Assembly: GCA_015062045.1 (NCBI GenBank)
Contig: SUVJ01000017.1
Span: 1-39,070, forward strand
DNA length: 39,070 nt
Reading direction: 5' to 3'
Origin: Akkermansiaceae bacterium
Lineage (GTDB): Bacteria; Verrucomicrobiota; Verrucomicrobiia; Verrucomicrobiales; Akkermansiaceae
The notes under the pieces are model-generated. The model did no database searches and was not told the origin of the DNA. It worked only from the letters and a program-made list of their open reading frames with translations. Positions 9,117-22,089 of the stretch are shown here, piece by piece. Both the position numbers and the translations under genes were made by a program. Position 1 is the first letter of the stretch. Each line of letters begins with the position of its first letter.

Positions 9117-9287
9117 ATGAACGAACCTAAAGCACCGTCCGTTTTCGCCTCCCGAATCAGCATCCTGTTTCGGTTCTTTCTTTTGTTTTGTTGCACGAGC
9201 ATGCTGACCTCCTGCAGCATGGTCGGGAGCCTTCTTAACTATCTTATCAGCTTGCCGTTTAAGGTTTTTAATGCCGTGTGCCCATGA
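9117..9287 (+). CDS. Small lipoprotein-like ORF (56 aa), absent from ORF track
   Basis: MNEPKAPSVFASRISILFRFFLLFCCTSMLTSCSMVGSLLNYLISLPFKVFNAVCP*; LTSC lipobox; stop overlaps next ATG (ATGA). Confidence 0.6.
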   Translation: MNEPKAPSVFASRISILFRFFLLFCCTSMLTSCSMVGSLLNYLISLPFKVFNAVCP

Positions 9288-9697
9288 AAACGTCTGCGCA
9301 ACAAATTGTATCTGTCATTATTATTTCCCTTGTGGCATTGCTGGGTGCGGCATGTCAGCAACCGTACTACGGCTCCGGCAACGTAGGTGTAAAAGACCAC
9401 TCCGATGCCGTGGTTCACATTAACCAAGTGGACCCGGCATACCGAGGTTATTTTGCAGACCAGCACGACTCTAATTACTCCTTACAAGACCAGAGAAAAG
9501 CTTTTTTTGAGGCTGTAAAAACCTCTAAAACACCGGTTTATCAGGATGCCAAACACATGAAGGCGGCATCCTCAAAAAAGAAAGTCACACGTAAAAAATC
9601 AACGCGTTCTTCTAAAAAGAAGGTGGTGAAACGCAAATCCACTTCAAAATCCAAGGCTAAGGCCAAGAAGAAGACAACGCGCCGCAAGAGAAGATAA
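9284..9697 (+). CDS. Lipoprotein with Lys/Arg-rich histone-H1-like C-terminal tail
   Basis: MKTSAQQIVSVIIISLVALLGAACQQPYYGSG...; tail SSKKKVTRKKSTRSSKKKVVKRKSTSKSKAKAKKKTTRRKRR; start reassigned from GTG 9278 to ATG 9284. Confidence 0.75.
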   Translation: MKTSAQQIVSVIIISLVALLGAACQQPYYGSGNVGVKDHSDAVVHINQVDPAYRGYFADQHDSNYSLQDQRKAFFEAVKTSKTPVYQDAKHMKAASSKKKVTRKKSTRSSKKKVVKRKSTSKSKAKAKKKTTRRKRR

Positions 9698-9703
9698 AGC
9701 ACC

Positions 9704-11158
9704 ATGTCTGAGCCAAATGAGTCGGAAACGGCGATAACGCCCGATATCGTTTCGCCCAATGAGGCAGATAATATAGAAACCCGCCCGATGCGTCGTGCGA
9801 GTGACTTGAAATTTGCTGCGCTGGATTACGAGCATGCGGATATACCGCCATTGCCTACACCTGAAAAAGATGCCCCCCAAGCAGCAGAAAAAGACGAGCC
9901 GGTGAAGCAGTTGCCTCCCCCTCAAGAGAACGAACCGAAACCCGAGCAGGAATCGGAGCCGATGGAAGAGGTAGACGAAGCATCATTAAAGGGTATCTAC
10001 ATACCACCGGTATTATCGTGGGTGCTGGGGTTCATGTCCTTGGTACTGTTCTTGGTAACGGTGGGCTTATTGATGGTACGTTTTTGGCAAGAAATCCCCA
10101 TGATTGTACGAGTATGTACTCTGGTGTGCATACCCGCCTTTTTGTGGGTGGTTTATATCATAGGGTTTCATAAAGGACATAAAGCACCCGAGGCAGCATC
10201 CTTACTAGCCACCATTTCCTGGTTGGATGCGTTGTTGATTTACCAATTCTGTATACAAGCGCTGCCCATATGGATATTGAGTAGTATATTCGCCTTCGGG
10301 CTCATGCTGATACCGCTCATTAAGCCTTGGAAAATGGCTGTATGCTCATTGGGAGCCGGAGCTGCTATACAATATGCCTTAATGGGCTACGGTATGGCCA
10401 CGGCAAACACATACGGGGAATGGGCGCTGACATGGGCTGCAGCGGTGTCCATGACCATGGTGTGGAGCCATATTGGTTCTTGGTGTGCTTTAACGACACG
10501 CAAGGGCTACAGGGCATACTCGCTTATTGGACCTATTGCACAGTTTGTTTTCTTGCTGATGCTGATTACCATGCTGGTGTACCCCCAATATCTGGTGCCG
10601 ATGGATATTGATGAATCCGCAAGCCTCAACGAGTGGCTTTCCATCTTAGGTGTATGGATTGTGGCCATGTTGCCCATTTTGCCTTTACAACGACATTTTG
10701 CAGCAGTTTGCAATCACCCCAATATCAGCAACTCGTTCTTGCTCTATTGGTCTATTTCTATCATGACCTTACCCTTAGGCTTATTGTTGGTAAGGGATGT
10801 TCACACGCTACTGCTCATGCCGTTGATTCTTGCTTACTTGTTCAGCATGGTTTATTACGGTGCAGATTACCACGTACCCAGCTTTGTCTTGATGGGAAGC
10901 ATTGGTATTTTCCTGACCCTGGTATCCATCCCTATTCATGTCGGTACGGGGCTTATCGGCAGTGCTGCTATTTTATTTGTGCTTTCCGTTGCTTTCTTTA
11001 TGAGCATGGTGTGGCTTAACGGCCGTCGCAGGGCTCAAATTATGCGCCGAAAGGAAGAAATTGCAACACTGAGAGCAGTGGAAAAGGAACGCCGCAATAT
11101 GAAATACTACCAAGAAAAAGAGCGTTTCTCCATCGCCCTGCCGGGGCAGGATAAGTAA
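9704..11158 (+). CDS. Multi-pass membrane protein, DUF2157-like, with acidic/proline-rich N-terminal extension
   Basis: About 110-aa low-complexity N-terminus then many TM segments; FWQEIPMIVRV resembles the DUF2157 start region. Confidence 0.6.
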   Translation: MSEPNESETAITPDIVSPNEADNIETRPMRRASDLKFAALDYEHADIPPLPTPEKDAPQAAEKDEPVKQLPPPQENEPKPEQESEPMEEVDEASLKGIYIPPVLSWVLGFMSLVLFLVTVGLLMVRFWQEIPMIVRVCTLVCIPAFLWVVYIIGFHKGHKAPEAASLLATISWLDALLIYQFCIQALPIWILSSIFAFGLMLIPLIKPWKMAVCSLGAGAAIQYALMGYGMATANTYGEWALTWAAAVSMTMVWSHIGSWCALTTRKGYRAYSLIGPIAQFVFLLMLITMLVYPQYLVPMDIDESASLNEWLSILGVWIVAMLPILPLQRHFAAVCNHPNISNSFLLYWSISIMTLPLGLLLVRDVHTLLLMPLILAYLFSMVYYGADYHVPSFVLMGSIGIFLTLVSIPIHVGTGLIGSAAILFVLSVAFFMSMVWLNGRRRAQIMRRKEEIATLRAVEKERRNMKYYQEKERFSIALPGQDK

Positions 11159-11163
11159 TTGCC

Positions 11164-15203
<4,040 letters not shown>

Positions 15204-15209
15204 GGCGCA

Positions 15210-15980
15210 TTAATGGATGAGTTTAAGATATTCCGGCAACAGGATGGGTAAGTCCGGCTCGCCGTAGAACGATTGCTCTTGCAGACGGAGAATCTCTTGC
15301 TCCAGTTTTTCTTTAAGCTCTGCTATCGCCTCTTGCTGCGGGATATGGGCTTGCGGTTGAGCCTCCAGACTTTGCAGGGTAGATAATTCTTGTTGCAAGC
15401 GGCGGTGTTCGGACAACGCCTCGCTTACTATTTGAGAGGCATCTTTGGCCGTTGCGGCATCTGTAGCTTTGCGCAGTGCATACAGCGCGCTGCTCAAGGC
15501 TGTTTCCATACCGCTGTATATTTGAGTATAGGGTGCGGCAACATCTTCTGTTTCCGCCTCGTAGTAGTCATTATCTGCGTTATGTTTGTGTAAATTATCC
15601 AACAAAGCCTGTGAGCCGTAGGCGTTGAGTTCTATAAGCTCCTGAATACGGGGCATGTACGCCTGGGTAATATGCGTAAGCGTAGCCATTTGCTCAGTGA
15701 TGATGTTGGTGGTTGCTTCATCAAACGGCAGCTTCTCTAACCCGGCGAGTAACACCCGCATAGCCTGCAAGAGCTGCTTCAATTCAGCAGCGGCTTTATC
15801 CGCGCTTTGCTTATCTTTGACACGTTGTAACAACGCATCTATCTCTTTGGCATTGGCGATGAGCTCTCGGCATAATTTATCGGCATCATGAGAATCAGCA
15901 GCGGGCACAGCCCCACCATCCCACGCCGCTATGGGCATGTTGGCAGAAAGCAGAAATATCATCAGTGCTGCTGTTCTCAT
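15210..15980 (-). CDS. Hypothetical secreted coiled-coil protein
   Basis: 256 aa, signal peptide MRTAALMIFLLSANMPIAAWDGG, Glu/Lys/Leu-rich helices. Confidence 0.7.
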   Translation of the reverse strand: MRTAALMIFLLSANMPIAAWDGGAVPAADSHDADKLCRELIANAKEIDALLQRVKDKQSADKAAAELKQLLQAMRVLLAGLEKLPFDEATTNIITEQMATLTHITQAYMPRIQELIELNAYGSQALLDNLHKHNADNDYYEAETEDVAAPYTQIYSGMETALSSALYALRKATDAATAKDASQIVSEALSEHRRLQQELSTLQSLEAQPQAHIPQQEAIAELKEKLEQEILRLQEQSFYGEPDLPILLPEYLKLIH

Positions 15981-15991
15981 TCAGTTTCTCT

Positions 15992-16019
15992 ATTGTATCT
16001 TATAAGCTTGGCTTGTCAA
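15992..16019 (-). promoter_or_regulatory. Sigma70-like promoter for the 15980 gene, -35 overlapping the sufD stop codon
   Basis: TTGACA-16 nt-TACAAT on minus strand; sufD stop at 16016-16018. Confidence 0.5.
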
Positions 16020-17146
16020 GTTGATTGAGCATTGCCACGGAATTTATCCGTAGCATCCGCTAAGAATCCGTCAGCTACCAGCAATTGCGCCTCATGCTTG
16101 GGTATACCACGCGCGCACAGATAAAAGAGTTGCTCATCATCCATGGGGGCACTGGCACTGCCGTGAGAGCACCGCACTTTGTCCGCCAAAATCTCCAACC
16201 CGGGCAGGGAATGAATGGTGGCTTTTTCACTCAGCAGCATGTTGCGATTGCTCTGGTAGGCATCTGTATGGTGAGCCGCGGGTGCTACGTAGATATTACC
16301 TGCAAAAATGGCGGTAGCGTTGTCACCCACCACATTTTTATAAAGCAGATTACTGGAGCTACCCCCAACATGGTGAATTTGGCGGGAGTGCTGGTCCAAA
16401 ACCTGATTACCGGTAAGTCTGTTGGCAGAGTATAATTGAATATCTGCATCCGGCGTATAGATTTCTGCAATAGTCTCTTCACGCACCCACTCCCCACGCA
16501 ACTCGGTTAAGTGCTTGACCTTACCGCCCATGTTTTGAATGTTGGTGATAACCATGTAAGAGCCTGCATCCACATCGGCGCTCAGCTCAACCATCAGCTC
16601 TGCCCCCTCTGCCACTTGTATATTGCGCGTTGCAAACATGGTGCAGGCCCCGGTGCCGCAGTGTTGCTCTATAACATGGGCTTTTACACCGGGTGCAACC
16701 ATAATGAAGGTAGCCGGTGTATAGAGGCCGCTTGTCTTATAGGTAAGGCGTATGGGCTCTTTGGTGTCTTCTTCTATATAAAGCGCATAGCCATTACCGA
16801 ATCGCTTGAGGTGCAAACCAAGCAAAGCGTCCGATCCTATCGTGGGCATCAACATCTCCGTCTGTCGCAAGTCATCATTTGCAGCCAGCGCCACCGGCAC
16901 AGCGGCATCCCCGGCGTGTTGTACGCCGGTTTCACCATTGCAGGGCGTGTTGCTCTGCAATGTTTCCGCAAGAGCGGCGGCATATTTGTTGGGGCGGCCA
17001 AATCTCCAATCCTCGTTGTAGCGATTCGGCAGAGCCGCATTGTCAAATCTTGCCTTGTTATCTGCAAGAGCTTGTTCCAGCTTGGCCTCTGCTTCTGCCA
17101 GCGCGAAAGCTTCTTCCATGCTCATATTTTGAGAAAAATCCATCAT
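16016..17146 (-). CDS. sufD: Fe-S cluster assembly protein SufD
   Basis: Follows sufC-sufB; HVGGSSSNLLYKNVVGDNATAIFAGNIYVAPAAHHTDAYQSNRNMLLSEKATIHSLPGLEILADKVRCSHGSASAPMDDEQLFYLCARGI. Confidence 0.93.
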   Translation of the reverse strand: MMDFSQNMSMEEAFALAEAEAKLEQALADNKARFDNAALPNRYNEDWRFGRPNKYAAALAETLQSNTPCNGETGVQHAGDAAVPVALAANDDLRQTEMLMPTIGSDALLGLHLKRFGNGYALYIEEDTKEPIRLTYKTSGLYTPATFIMVAPGVKAHVIEQHCGTGACTMFATRNIQVAEGAELMVELSADVDAGSYMVITNIQNMGGKVKHLTELRGEWVREETIAEIYTPDADIQLYSANRLTGNQVLDQHSRQIHHVGGSSSNLLYKNVVGDNATAIFAGNIYVAPAAHHTDAYQSNRNMLLSEKATIHSLPGLEILADKVRCSHGSASAPMDDEQLFYLCARGIPKHEAQLLVADGFLADATDKFRGNAQST

Positions 17147-17163
17147 AAATGCAGTGCAGGGGG

Positions 17164-18567
17164 TTAGCCGATGGAATCTTCCATCTCCAAATCGATAAGT
17201 CTCCTTAACTCTACGGAGTATTCCATGGGGAACTCTTTAACCAAGTCATTAATAAATCCGTTGACGGCCAAGCTCATGGCTTGCGCACGCGTAAGGCCGC
17301 GCTGCTGCATGTAGAAAAGCATTTCTTCATCCACCTGAGATACGGAAGCCTCATGCTGCACGGCGGATGCATTACCGTTTACGCTGATGGCGGGGTAGGT
17401 GTCCGTGCGGCTGGAGGGGTTAATAAGCAGGGCATCACACTCTGTGTTGTTTTTACAGCCTTTCATGCCCTTAAGCACATTGACCTCACCTCGATAGCTG
17501 GCGCGGCCCTCTCCTATGGAAATGGATTTTGCCACGATGTTGGAGGAGGTGTCGGGCGCGGCATGAATCATGCGTGCACCCGTATCTTGCAGCTGCCCGC
17601 TGTGCGCCAGAGAGATGCTTATTACCTCTCCTTTTGCCCGCCGTCCCTGTAATACAACGGCGGGGTATTTCATGGTGAGCCCGGAGCCTATGTTGCAATC
17701 AATCCAACGAATTTCCGCATCTTCCATAGCCAAACCGCGCTGTATAACCAAGTTGTACACATTGGTTGCCCAGTTTTGCACGGTAACATACTGAATTTTG
17801 GCTCCCTTGAGTGCCACTAATTCCACCACGCCGGAGTGCAGGGTAGCACTGTCATACTTGGGGGCTGTACACCCCTCCATATACATGAGCTCCGCACCTT
17901 CATCCGCTATGATAAGAGTACGCTCAAACTGCCCCATGCTTTCGGAATTGATGCGAAAATACGCCTGCAAGGGCTGGGAGAGTTTTACACCCTTGGGCAC
18001 ATATATGAAAGAGCCCCCCGAGAACGCAGCGTGGTTCAGAGCGGAAAATTTATTATCGTTTACAGGAATAACCTTGCCGAACCAAGGGCGGAAAATGTGC
18101 TCGTAATCCCGCAAGCCCTCCGTTGAGTTTACAAAGATAACGCCTTGCTTGCTGAGCTCCTCCCGCATGTTGTTATAGGCGGTTTCGGAGTCATACTGGG
18201 CATCTACACCGGCTAAAAAAGCGCGTTCCTGCTCGGGTACCCCCAAACGCTCGAAGGTGCGTTTTACGTCATCGGGTACGTCCTCCCAACTTTTGTAGGG
18301 GGCTGTACCGTGGGCCAGGTAGTAGCGTATCTTATCAAAATCCAAATCATTGATACCTTGCGGGGCCCAGTGCGTGGGCATGGGCATCTCCCGGAATCTG
18401 CGCAAGGCATCTTTGCGGAACGCCCTCACCCAATCCGGCTCACCCTTGGCATCGCAAATGTAGTCAATGGTTGCCTCGGTAAGCCCGTAACCGGCATCAA
18501 AGCGGTGATTTTCGGGGAAAGCGAACTCACCGCGTGTGTCTATCTGGAAGGGGGATTCATCCATCAC
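17164..18567 (-). CDS. sufB: Fe-S cluster assembly protein SufB
   Basis: [19 protein letters not shown]-like segment ([10 protein letters not shown]), [63 protein letters not shown]. Confidence 0.96.
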   Translation of the reverse strand: MMDESPFQIDTRGEFAFPENHRFDAGYGLTEATIDYICDAKGEPDWVRAFRKDALRRFREMPMPTHWAPQGINDLDFDKIRYYLAHGTAPYKSWEDVPDDVKRTFERLGVPEQERAFLAGVDAQYDSETAYNNMREELSKQGVIFVNSTEGLRDYEHIFRPWFGKVIPVNDNKFSALNHAAFSGGSFIYVPKGVKLSQPLQAYFRINSESMGQFERTLIIADEGAELMYMEGCTAPKYDSATLHSGVVELVALKGAKIQYVTVQNWATNVYNLVIQRGLAMEDAEIRWIDCNIGSGLTMKYPAVVLQGRRAKGEVISISLAHSGQLQDTGARMIHAAPDTSSNIVAKSISIGEGRASYRGEVNVLKGMKGCKNNTECDALLINPSSRTDTYPAISVNGNASAVQHEASVSQVDEEMLFYMQQRGLTRAQAMSLAVNGFINDLVKEFPMEYSVELRRLIDLEMEDSIG

Positions 18568-19310
18568 TCTTCTGTTTTAAGAAAATCAAAGCCGTTTTGT
18601 TCAATTTGCTCCACCAGCTCATAGCCGGCAGTACGCACGATCTTGCCTTTGTATAACACGTGCACCACATCGGGGCGTATGTAGTCCAGCAATCGCTTGT
18701 AGTGAGTGATAATCATGAAGCTGCGGAACGGCGCACGCATGGCATTAACGCCATCGGATACAATGCGCAGGGCATCTACATCCAAGCCACTGTCCGTTTC
18801 ATCCAAAATGGCATAGGTAGGCTCCAGCATCATCATCTGCAATACATCGTTACGTTTCTTTTCGCCGCCGGAGAACCCCTCGTTAACGGCACGTGCCGTA
18901 AACTTGGTATCCATACCCAGCTTGCTCATGGTGGAGCGCATCGTTTTGTAGAAGCTCACGGCATCCAGCTCCTCCCCCTTGGGTAATCTGGCTTGCAGGG
19001 CGGCTCTCATGAAGTTTGCGTTGCTGACCCCCGGCACCTCCACCGGGTATTGAAAAGCTAAGAAAAGCCCGGCACGGCTGCGTTCATCCACCGTCATGGA
19101 GAACAAGTCCTGCCCATCCAGCTCTGCCGTGCCGGATATTACCTCGTAGTCGGGGTGCCCGCACAGCACTTTGGAAAGCGTGCTCTTGCCGGAACCGTTA
19201 GGCCCCATAACGGCGTGTACTTGTCCCTTGGGAATTTCTAAGCTGACGCCATTGAGAATTCGGGCGCCATCTTTGACTCGTGCATACAGATCTTTAATGA
19301 TGAGACTCAT
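18564..19310 (-). CDS. sufC: Fe-S cluster assembly ATPase SufC
   Basis: [69 protein letters not shown]; start placed at internal Met 19310. Confidence 0.96.
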   Translation of the reverse strand: MSLIIKDLYARVKDGARILNGVSLEIPKGQVHAVMGPNGSGKSTLSKVLCGHPDYEVISGTAELDGQDLFSMTVDERSRAGLFLAFQYPVEVPGVSNANFMRAALQARLPKGEELDAVSFYKTMRSTMSKLGMDTKFTARAVNEGFSGGEKKRNDVLQMMMLEPTYAILDETDSGLDVDALRIVSDGVNAMRAPFRSFMIITHYKRLLDYIRPDVVHVLYKGKIVRTAGYELVEQIEQNGFDFLKTEE

Positions 19311-19770
19311 GATGATGTTCAGAAAAATACTTATCGGGAATGACTCCGTGCAGATAGGCTTCCATAGTGTCAATGGTCACACCATCGGGCAGGTCAAACA
19401 CATCTGCCGGGGTTAAGCCTTCTTTAAGCTGTACGTCTATCACGCGCTGTGTGGTGTCATCCATCAGGTGAATATGTGGCACCACATTGGGGCAGTAGCG
19501 GCTCGGCCCGTTGTCCGGGTGCAGGTGATTCACTAATTTTGCCTCCACCAATGCATCCAAACTATTGTAGATTGTGGCTAAAGAAATACCGGGCATCACC
19601 GCACGGGAGCGTTCAAAAATCTGCGCTGCCGTGGGGTGATCCTCGGAGGCAAGCAGAATGTCTATAACTATGCGACGCTGACGAGTCATTCGCAGGCGAG
19701 AGCAACGTAACATGAATGAGTGCGGCACGTTACGTTTACAACCGGTGGTGGATTTTGAGGTCTTTTGCAT
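19294..19770 (-). CDS. Fur/PerR-family transcriptional regulator, probable suf operon regulator
   Basis: [53 protein letters not shown]; first gene before sufCBD; His-rich C-terminus. Confidence 0.88.
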   Translation of the reverse strand: MQKTSKSTTGCKRNVPHSFMLRCSRLRMTRQRRIVIDILLASEDHPTAAQIFERSRAVMPGISLATIYNSLDALVEAKLVNHLHPDNGPSRYCPNVVPHIHLMDDTTQRVIDVQLKEGLTPADVFDLPDGVTIDTMEAYLHGVIPDKYFSEHHHESHH

Positions 19771-19808
19771 ACCGAATTACTAGGAGCTTATAGGCCTCCT
19801 GCACCCAC

Positions 19809-19837
19809 ATTATAACGGTTCAAAGTCTGTTTAGCAA
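19809..19837 (-). promoter_or_regulatory. Sigma70-like promoter for the fur-like/sufCBD operon
   Basis: TTGCTA-17 nt-TATAAT on minus strand; inverted repeat AGGAG..CTCCT immediately downstream. Confidence 0.6.
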
Positions 19838-19943
19838 GGCAATTTGTGCAGATAAAGCACTGCATCTTGTCAGTAAAGTGCATTTTTCGCTTGCAGATAC
19901 GGCTCAGGTATGGCAAACTCAGGGGGTACACGGTATATTTGTC

Positions 19944-21200
19944 ATGTCTGTTTGTTCATATAAGGAAATTACGGGCGGCGTAACCGCTGCCAAGGGTTAT
20001 GTTGCTAATGCTCTCTCATGCGGTATTAAAAAGCCCACCGCAACGCGTCTGGATTTAGCACTTGTGTATTCTACGGAGCCTACCACCTCTGCCGGCACTT
20101 TTACAACAAACAGGGTACGCGCGGCATGTGTGCGCGTAAGCCAGAGCCATTTACGCCGTGGCAATGTGCGAGCCATTGTGGCAAACAGTGGCAATGCCAA
20201 CGCATGCACGGGGGCTGCCGGTGTGGCGGTTGCCCGCAAAGAGTGCAGCATTGTTGCAAAAAAGCTCGGGTTGAAAGCCGCAGAGGTAGCAGTTTGCTCC
20301 ACAGGTGTTATTGGGTTGCCCATGCCCATGGTACGCATAGAGCCCCGCTTGCCGGAGCTGTGTGAAAACCTCTCTGCAGAAAAAGGGCATGATGTAGCCT
20401 CTGCCATTATCACCAGTGATACAAGAGAAAAAGAAGTGGCGGTGGAGGTCAACATCGGAGGCAAAACCGTACGCATTGGTTCCTGCTGCAAAGGTGCAGG
20501 CATGATTTCCCCCTGCATGGCTACCATGATTTGCTTGGTATGTACAGATGCCGGCATCTGCCGTGAGCATCTGGACACCATTGTTAAAAACGGAGTTTCC
20601 AAAACATTTAACCGTATCACTATAGATGGTGATATGAGCACAAATGACACCTGCTTGGTATTAGCCAATGGTGCCTCCGGCGTGCAACTTGCCCCCGGGG
20701 CAGAAGGGTGGGATACCTTTGTAGAAGCCCTGGAGTATGTCATGATGGAGCAAGCCCGCCACATTGTGCAGGATGGCGAGCGCGTAACCAAGTTTGTGAC
20801 GGTGCAGGTAGAGGGTGCCCCCAGCCCGGCAGAAGCCAAGCGTGTGGCAGAAGGCGTGGCAAAATCTTCCCTCGTCAAGAGCTCCTGGAATGGTGGTGAC
20901 CCCAACTGGGGGCGTATCATACACGCTGTGGGTTACAGCAGCACGCGTGTACGAGAAGAGAAAATTGATATTGACATTGCAGGGTTGCCCGCTTGCCGTG
21001 GCGGCGAGCAGACGGATACCCCCAGCGACGATTTGCGTGAGCGCGTACAAGCCCGTGAGTTTACCGTGCGCATCAATCTTAACCTCGGCTCCGATGAATA
21101 TGTGGTTTACACCACAGACCTCTCCCCGGAGTATGTGGACTTCAATCGCTCTGAGTATGCGTACTGGAATCAGGCTAAGCAAGATGGTCTTACCAAGTGA
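19944..21200 (+). CDS. argJ: Bifunctional glutamate N-acetyltransferase/ornithine acetyltransferase ArgJ
   Basis: GGVTAAKGYVANALSCGIK, TTNRVRAACV, VANSGNANACTGAAG, CKGAGMISPCMATMICLVCTDAGI, GGDPNWGRIIHAVGYS; start placed at internal Met. Confidence 0.95.
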   Translation: MSVCSYKEITGGVTAAKGYVANALSCGIKKPTATRLDLALVYSTEPTTSAGTFTTNRVRAACVRVSQSHLRRGNVRAIVANSGNANACTGAAGVAVARKECSIVAKKLGLKAAEVAVCSTGVIGLPMPMVRIEPRLPELCENLSAEKGHDVASAIITSDTREKEVAVEVNIGGKTVRIGSCCKGAGMISPCMATMICLVCTDAGICREHLDTIVKNGVSKTFNRITIDGDMSTNDTCLVLANGASGVQLAPGAEGWDTFVEALEYVMMEQARHIVQDGERVTKFVTVQVEGAPSPAEAKRVAEGVAKSSLVKSSWNGGDPNWGRIIHAVGYSSTRVREEKIDIDIAGLPACRGGEQTDTPSDDLRERVQAREFTVRINLNLGSDEYVVYTTDLSPEYVDFNRSEYAYWNQAKQDGLTK

Positions 21201-21238
21201 TTCTGTCAGTATATTTCGCTTTTCTTAACAGATTTATC

Positions 21239-21267
21239 TTGTCATCGGCTAAAATCTGTGCTATATA
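21239..21267 (+). promoter_or_regulatory. Sigma70-like promoter for the metallophosphoesterase gene
   Basis: TTGTCA-17 nt-TATATA, -10 ends 12 nt from the ATG. Confidence 0.5.
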
Positions 21268-21279
21268 AGCAGCAATAGT

Positions 21280-22059
21280 ATGTCGAGAACGGCAATTATC
21301 AGCGATATTCATTCAAATTACCACGCTTTATACGCGGTAATGACGGATGCTTTTGAGCAAGAACGCTGCACAGAGGTAGCGTGCTTGGGTGATATTGTGG
21401 GTTACAACGCATACCCCGGAACATGTGTGGATTACATACGGCAACTGAATTGCCCGTTGGTAAAAGGCAACCATGATGCCGAGGTTGTTAACCCCATGTA
21501 TGAAAAGATGAACGATATGGCACGAGAAGCCATGGAGTGGACGGTGCGCCAATTGACAGATGAACAGCTGCAATGGCTTGCCAGGCTCCAATACCAACGC
21601 ATTGTTCGCCCCGCAGGGGTAAATGCAGCCTCGTTCACGATTGTGCACTCAACCTTGGACCAACCGAAAGCCTGGAATTACATTATTAACTCCAATGATG
21701 CGGCAGGGAACTTTGCCAAGCAATTTTCTCAATTATGTTTCCATGGTCACACGCACATACCCAAGATTTATTGCTGGGATGGTCGACATGCGACGGAGGA
21801 TTTTGATTTTAAACACAACCTGGTCATGAACGGGTATGCCGAGCTGCACCCGCAGGAGGGACATAAGTATTTTGTTAATGTAGGCTCTGTGGGGCAACCC
21901 AGAGACAATGACCCACGTGCCTGTTACGCCGTGTTTGACTCGGATGCCAATTTGGTGATTATGAAGCGGGTACCGTATGACATAGCAGGTGCACAAAATG
22001 CCATATTGGAGGCAGGCTTGCCGTCTTATCTTGCAGAGCGCTTGGCCAGAGGCTGTTGA
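21280..22059 (+). CDS. Metallophosphoesterase family protein
   Basis: AIISDIHSNYHAL, CLGDIVGYNAYP, LVKGNHDAE, FHGHTHIP, NVGSVGQPRD motifs. Confidence 0.92.
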   Translation: MSRTAIISDIHSNYHALYAVMTDAFEQERCTEVACLGDIVGYNAYPGTCVDYIRQLNCPLVKGNHDAEVVNPMYEKMNDMAREAMEWTVRQLTDEQLQWLARLQYQRIVRPAGVNAASFTIVHSTLDQPKAWNYIINSNDAAGNFAKQFSQLCFHGHTHIPKIYCWDGRHATEDFDFKHNLVMNGYAELHPQEGHKYFVNVGSVGQPRDNDPRACYAVFDSDANLVIMKRVPYDIAGAQNAILEAGLPSYLAERLARGC

Positions 22060-22089
22060 TTAGTAAATTAGAAATAGGAGAGCAGGGGA

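Noticed and set aside
11136-11150. CCTGCCGGGGCAGG as a terminator between convergent genes
   Set aside because: Short stem with 2-nt loop inside coding sequence and no T tract.
19997-20920. 307-aa minus-strand ORF inside argJ
   Set aside because: Antisense to a clear argJ; composition looks like a reverse-frame artefact.
21229-21258. ACAGATTT...AAATCTGT inverted repeat after argJ as a terminator
   Set aside because: AT-rich 8-bp stem with a long loop and no T tract; the segment is better explained as the downstream promoter.
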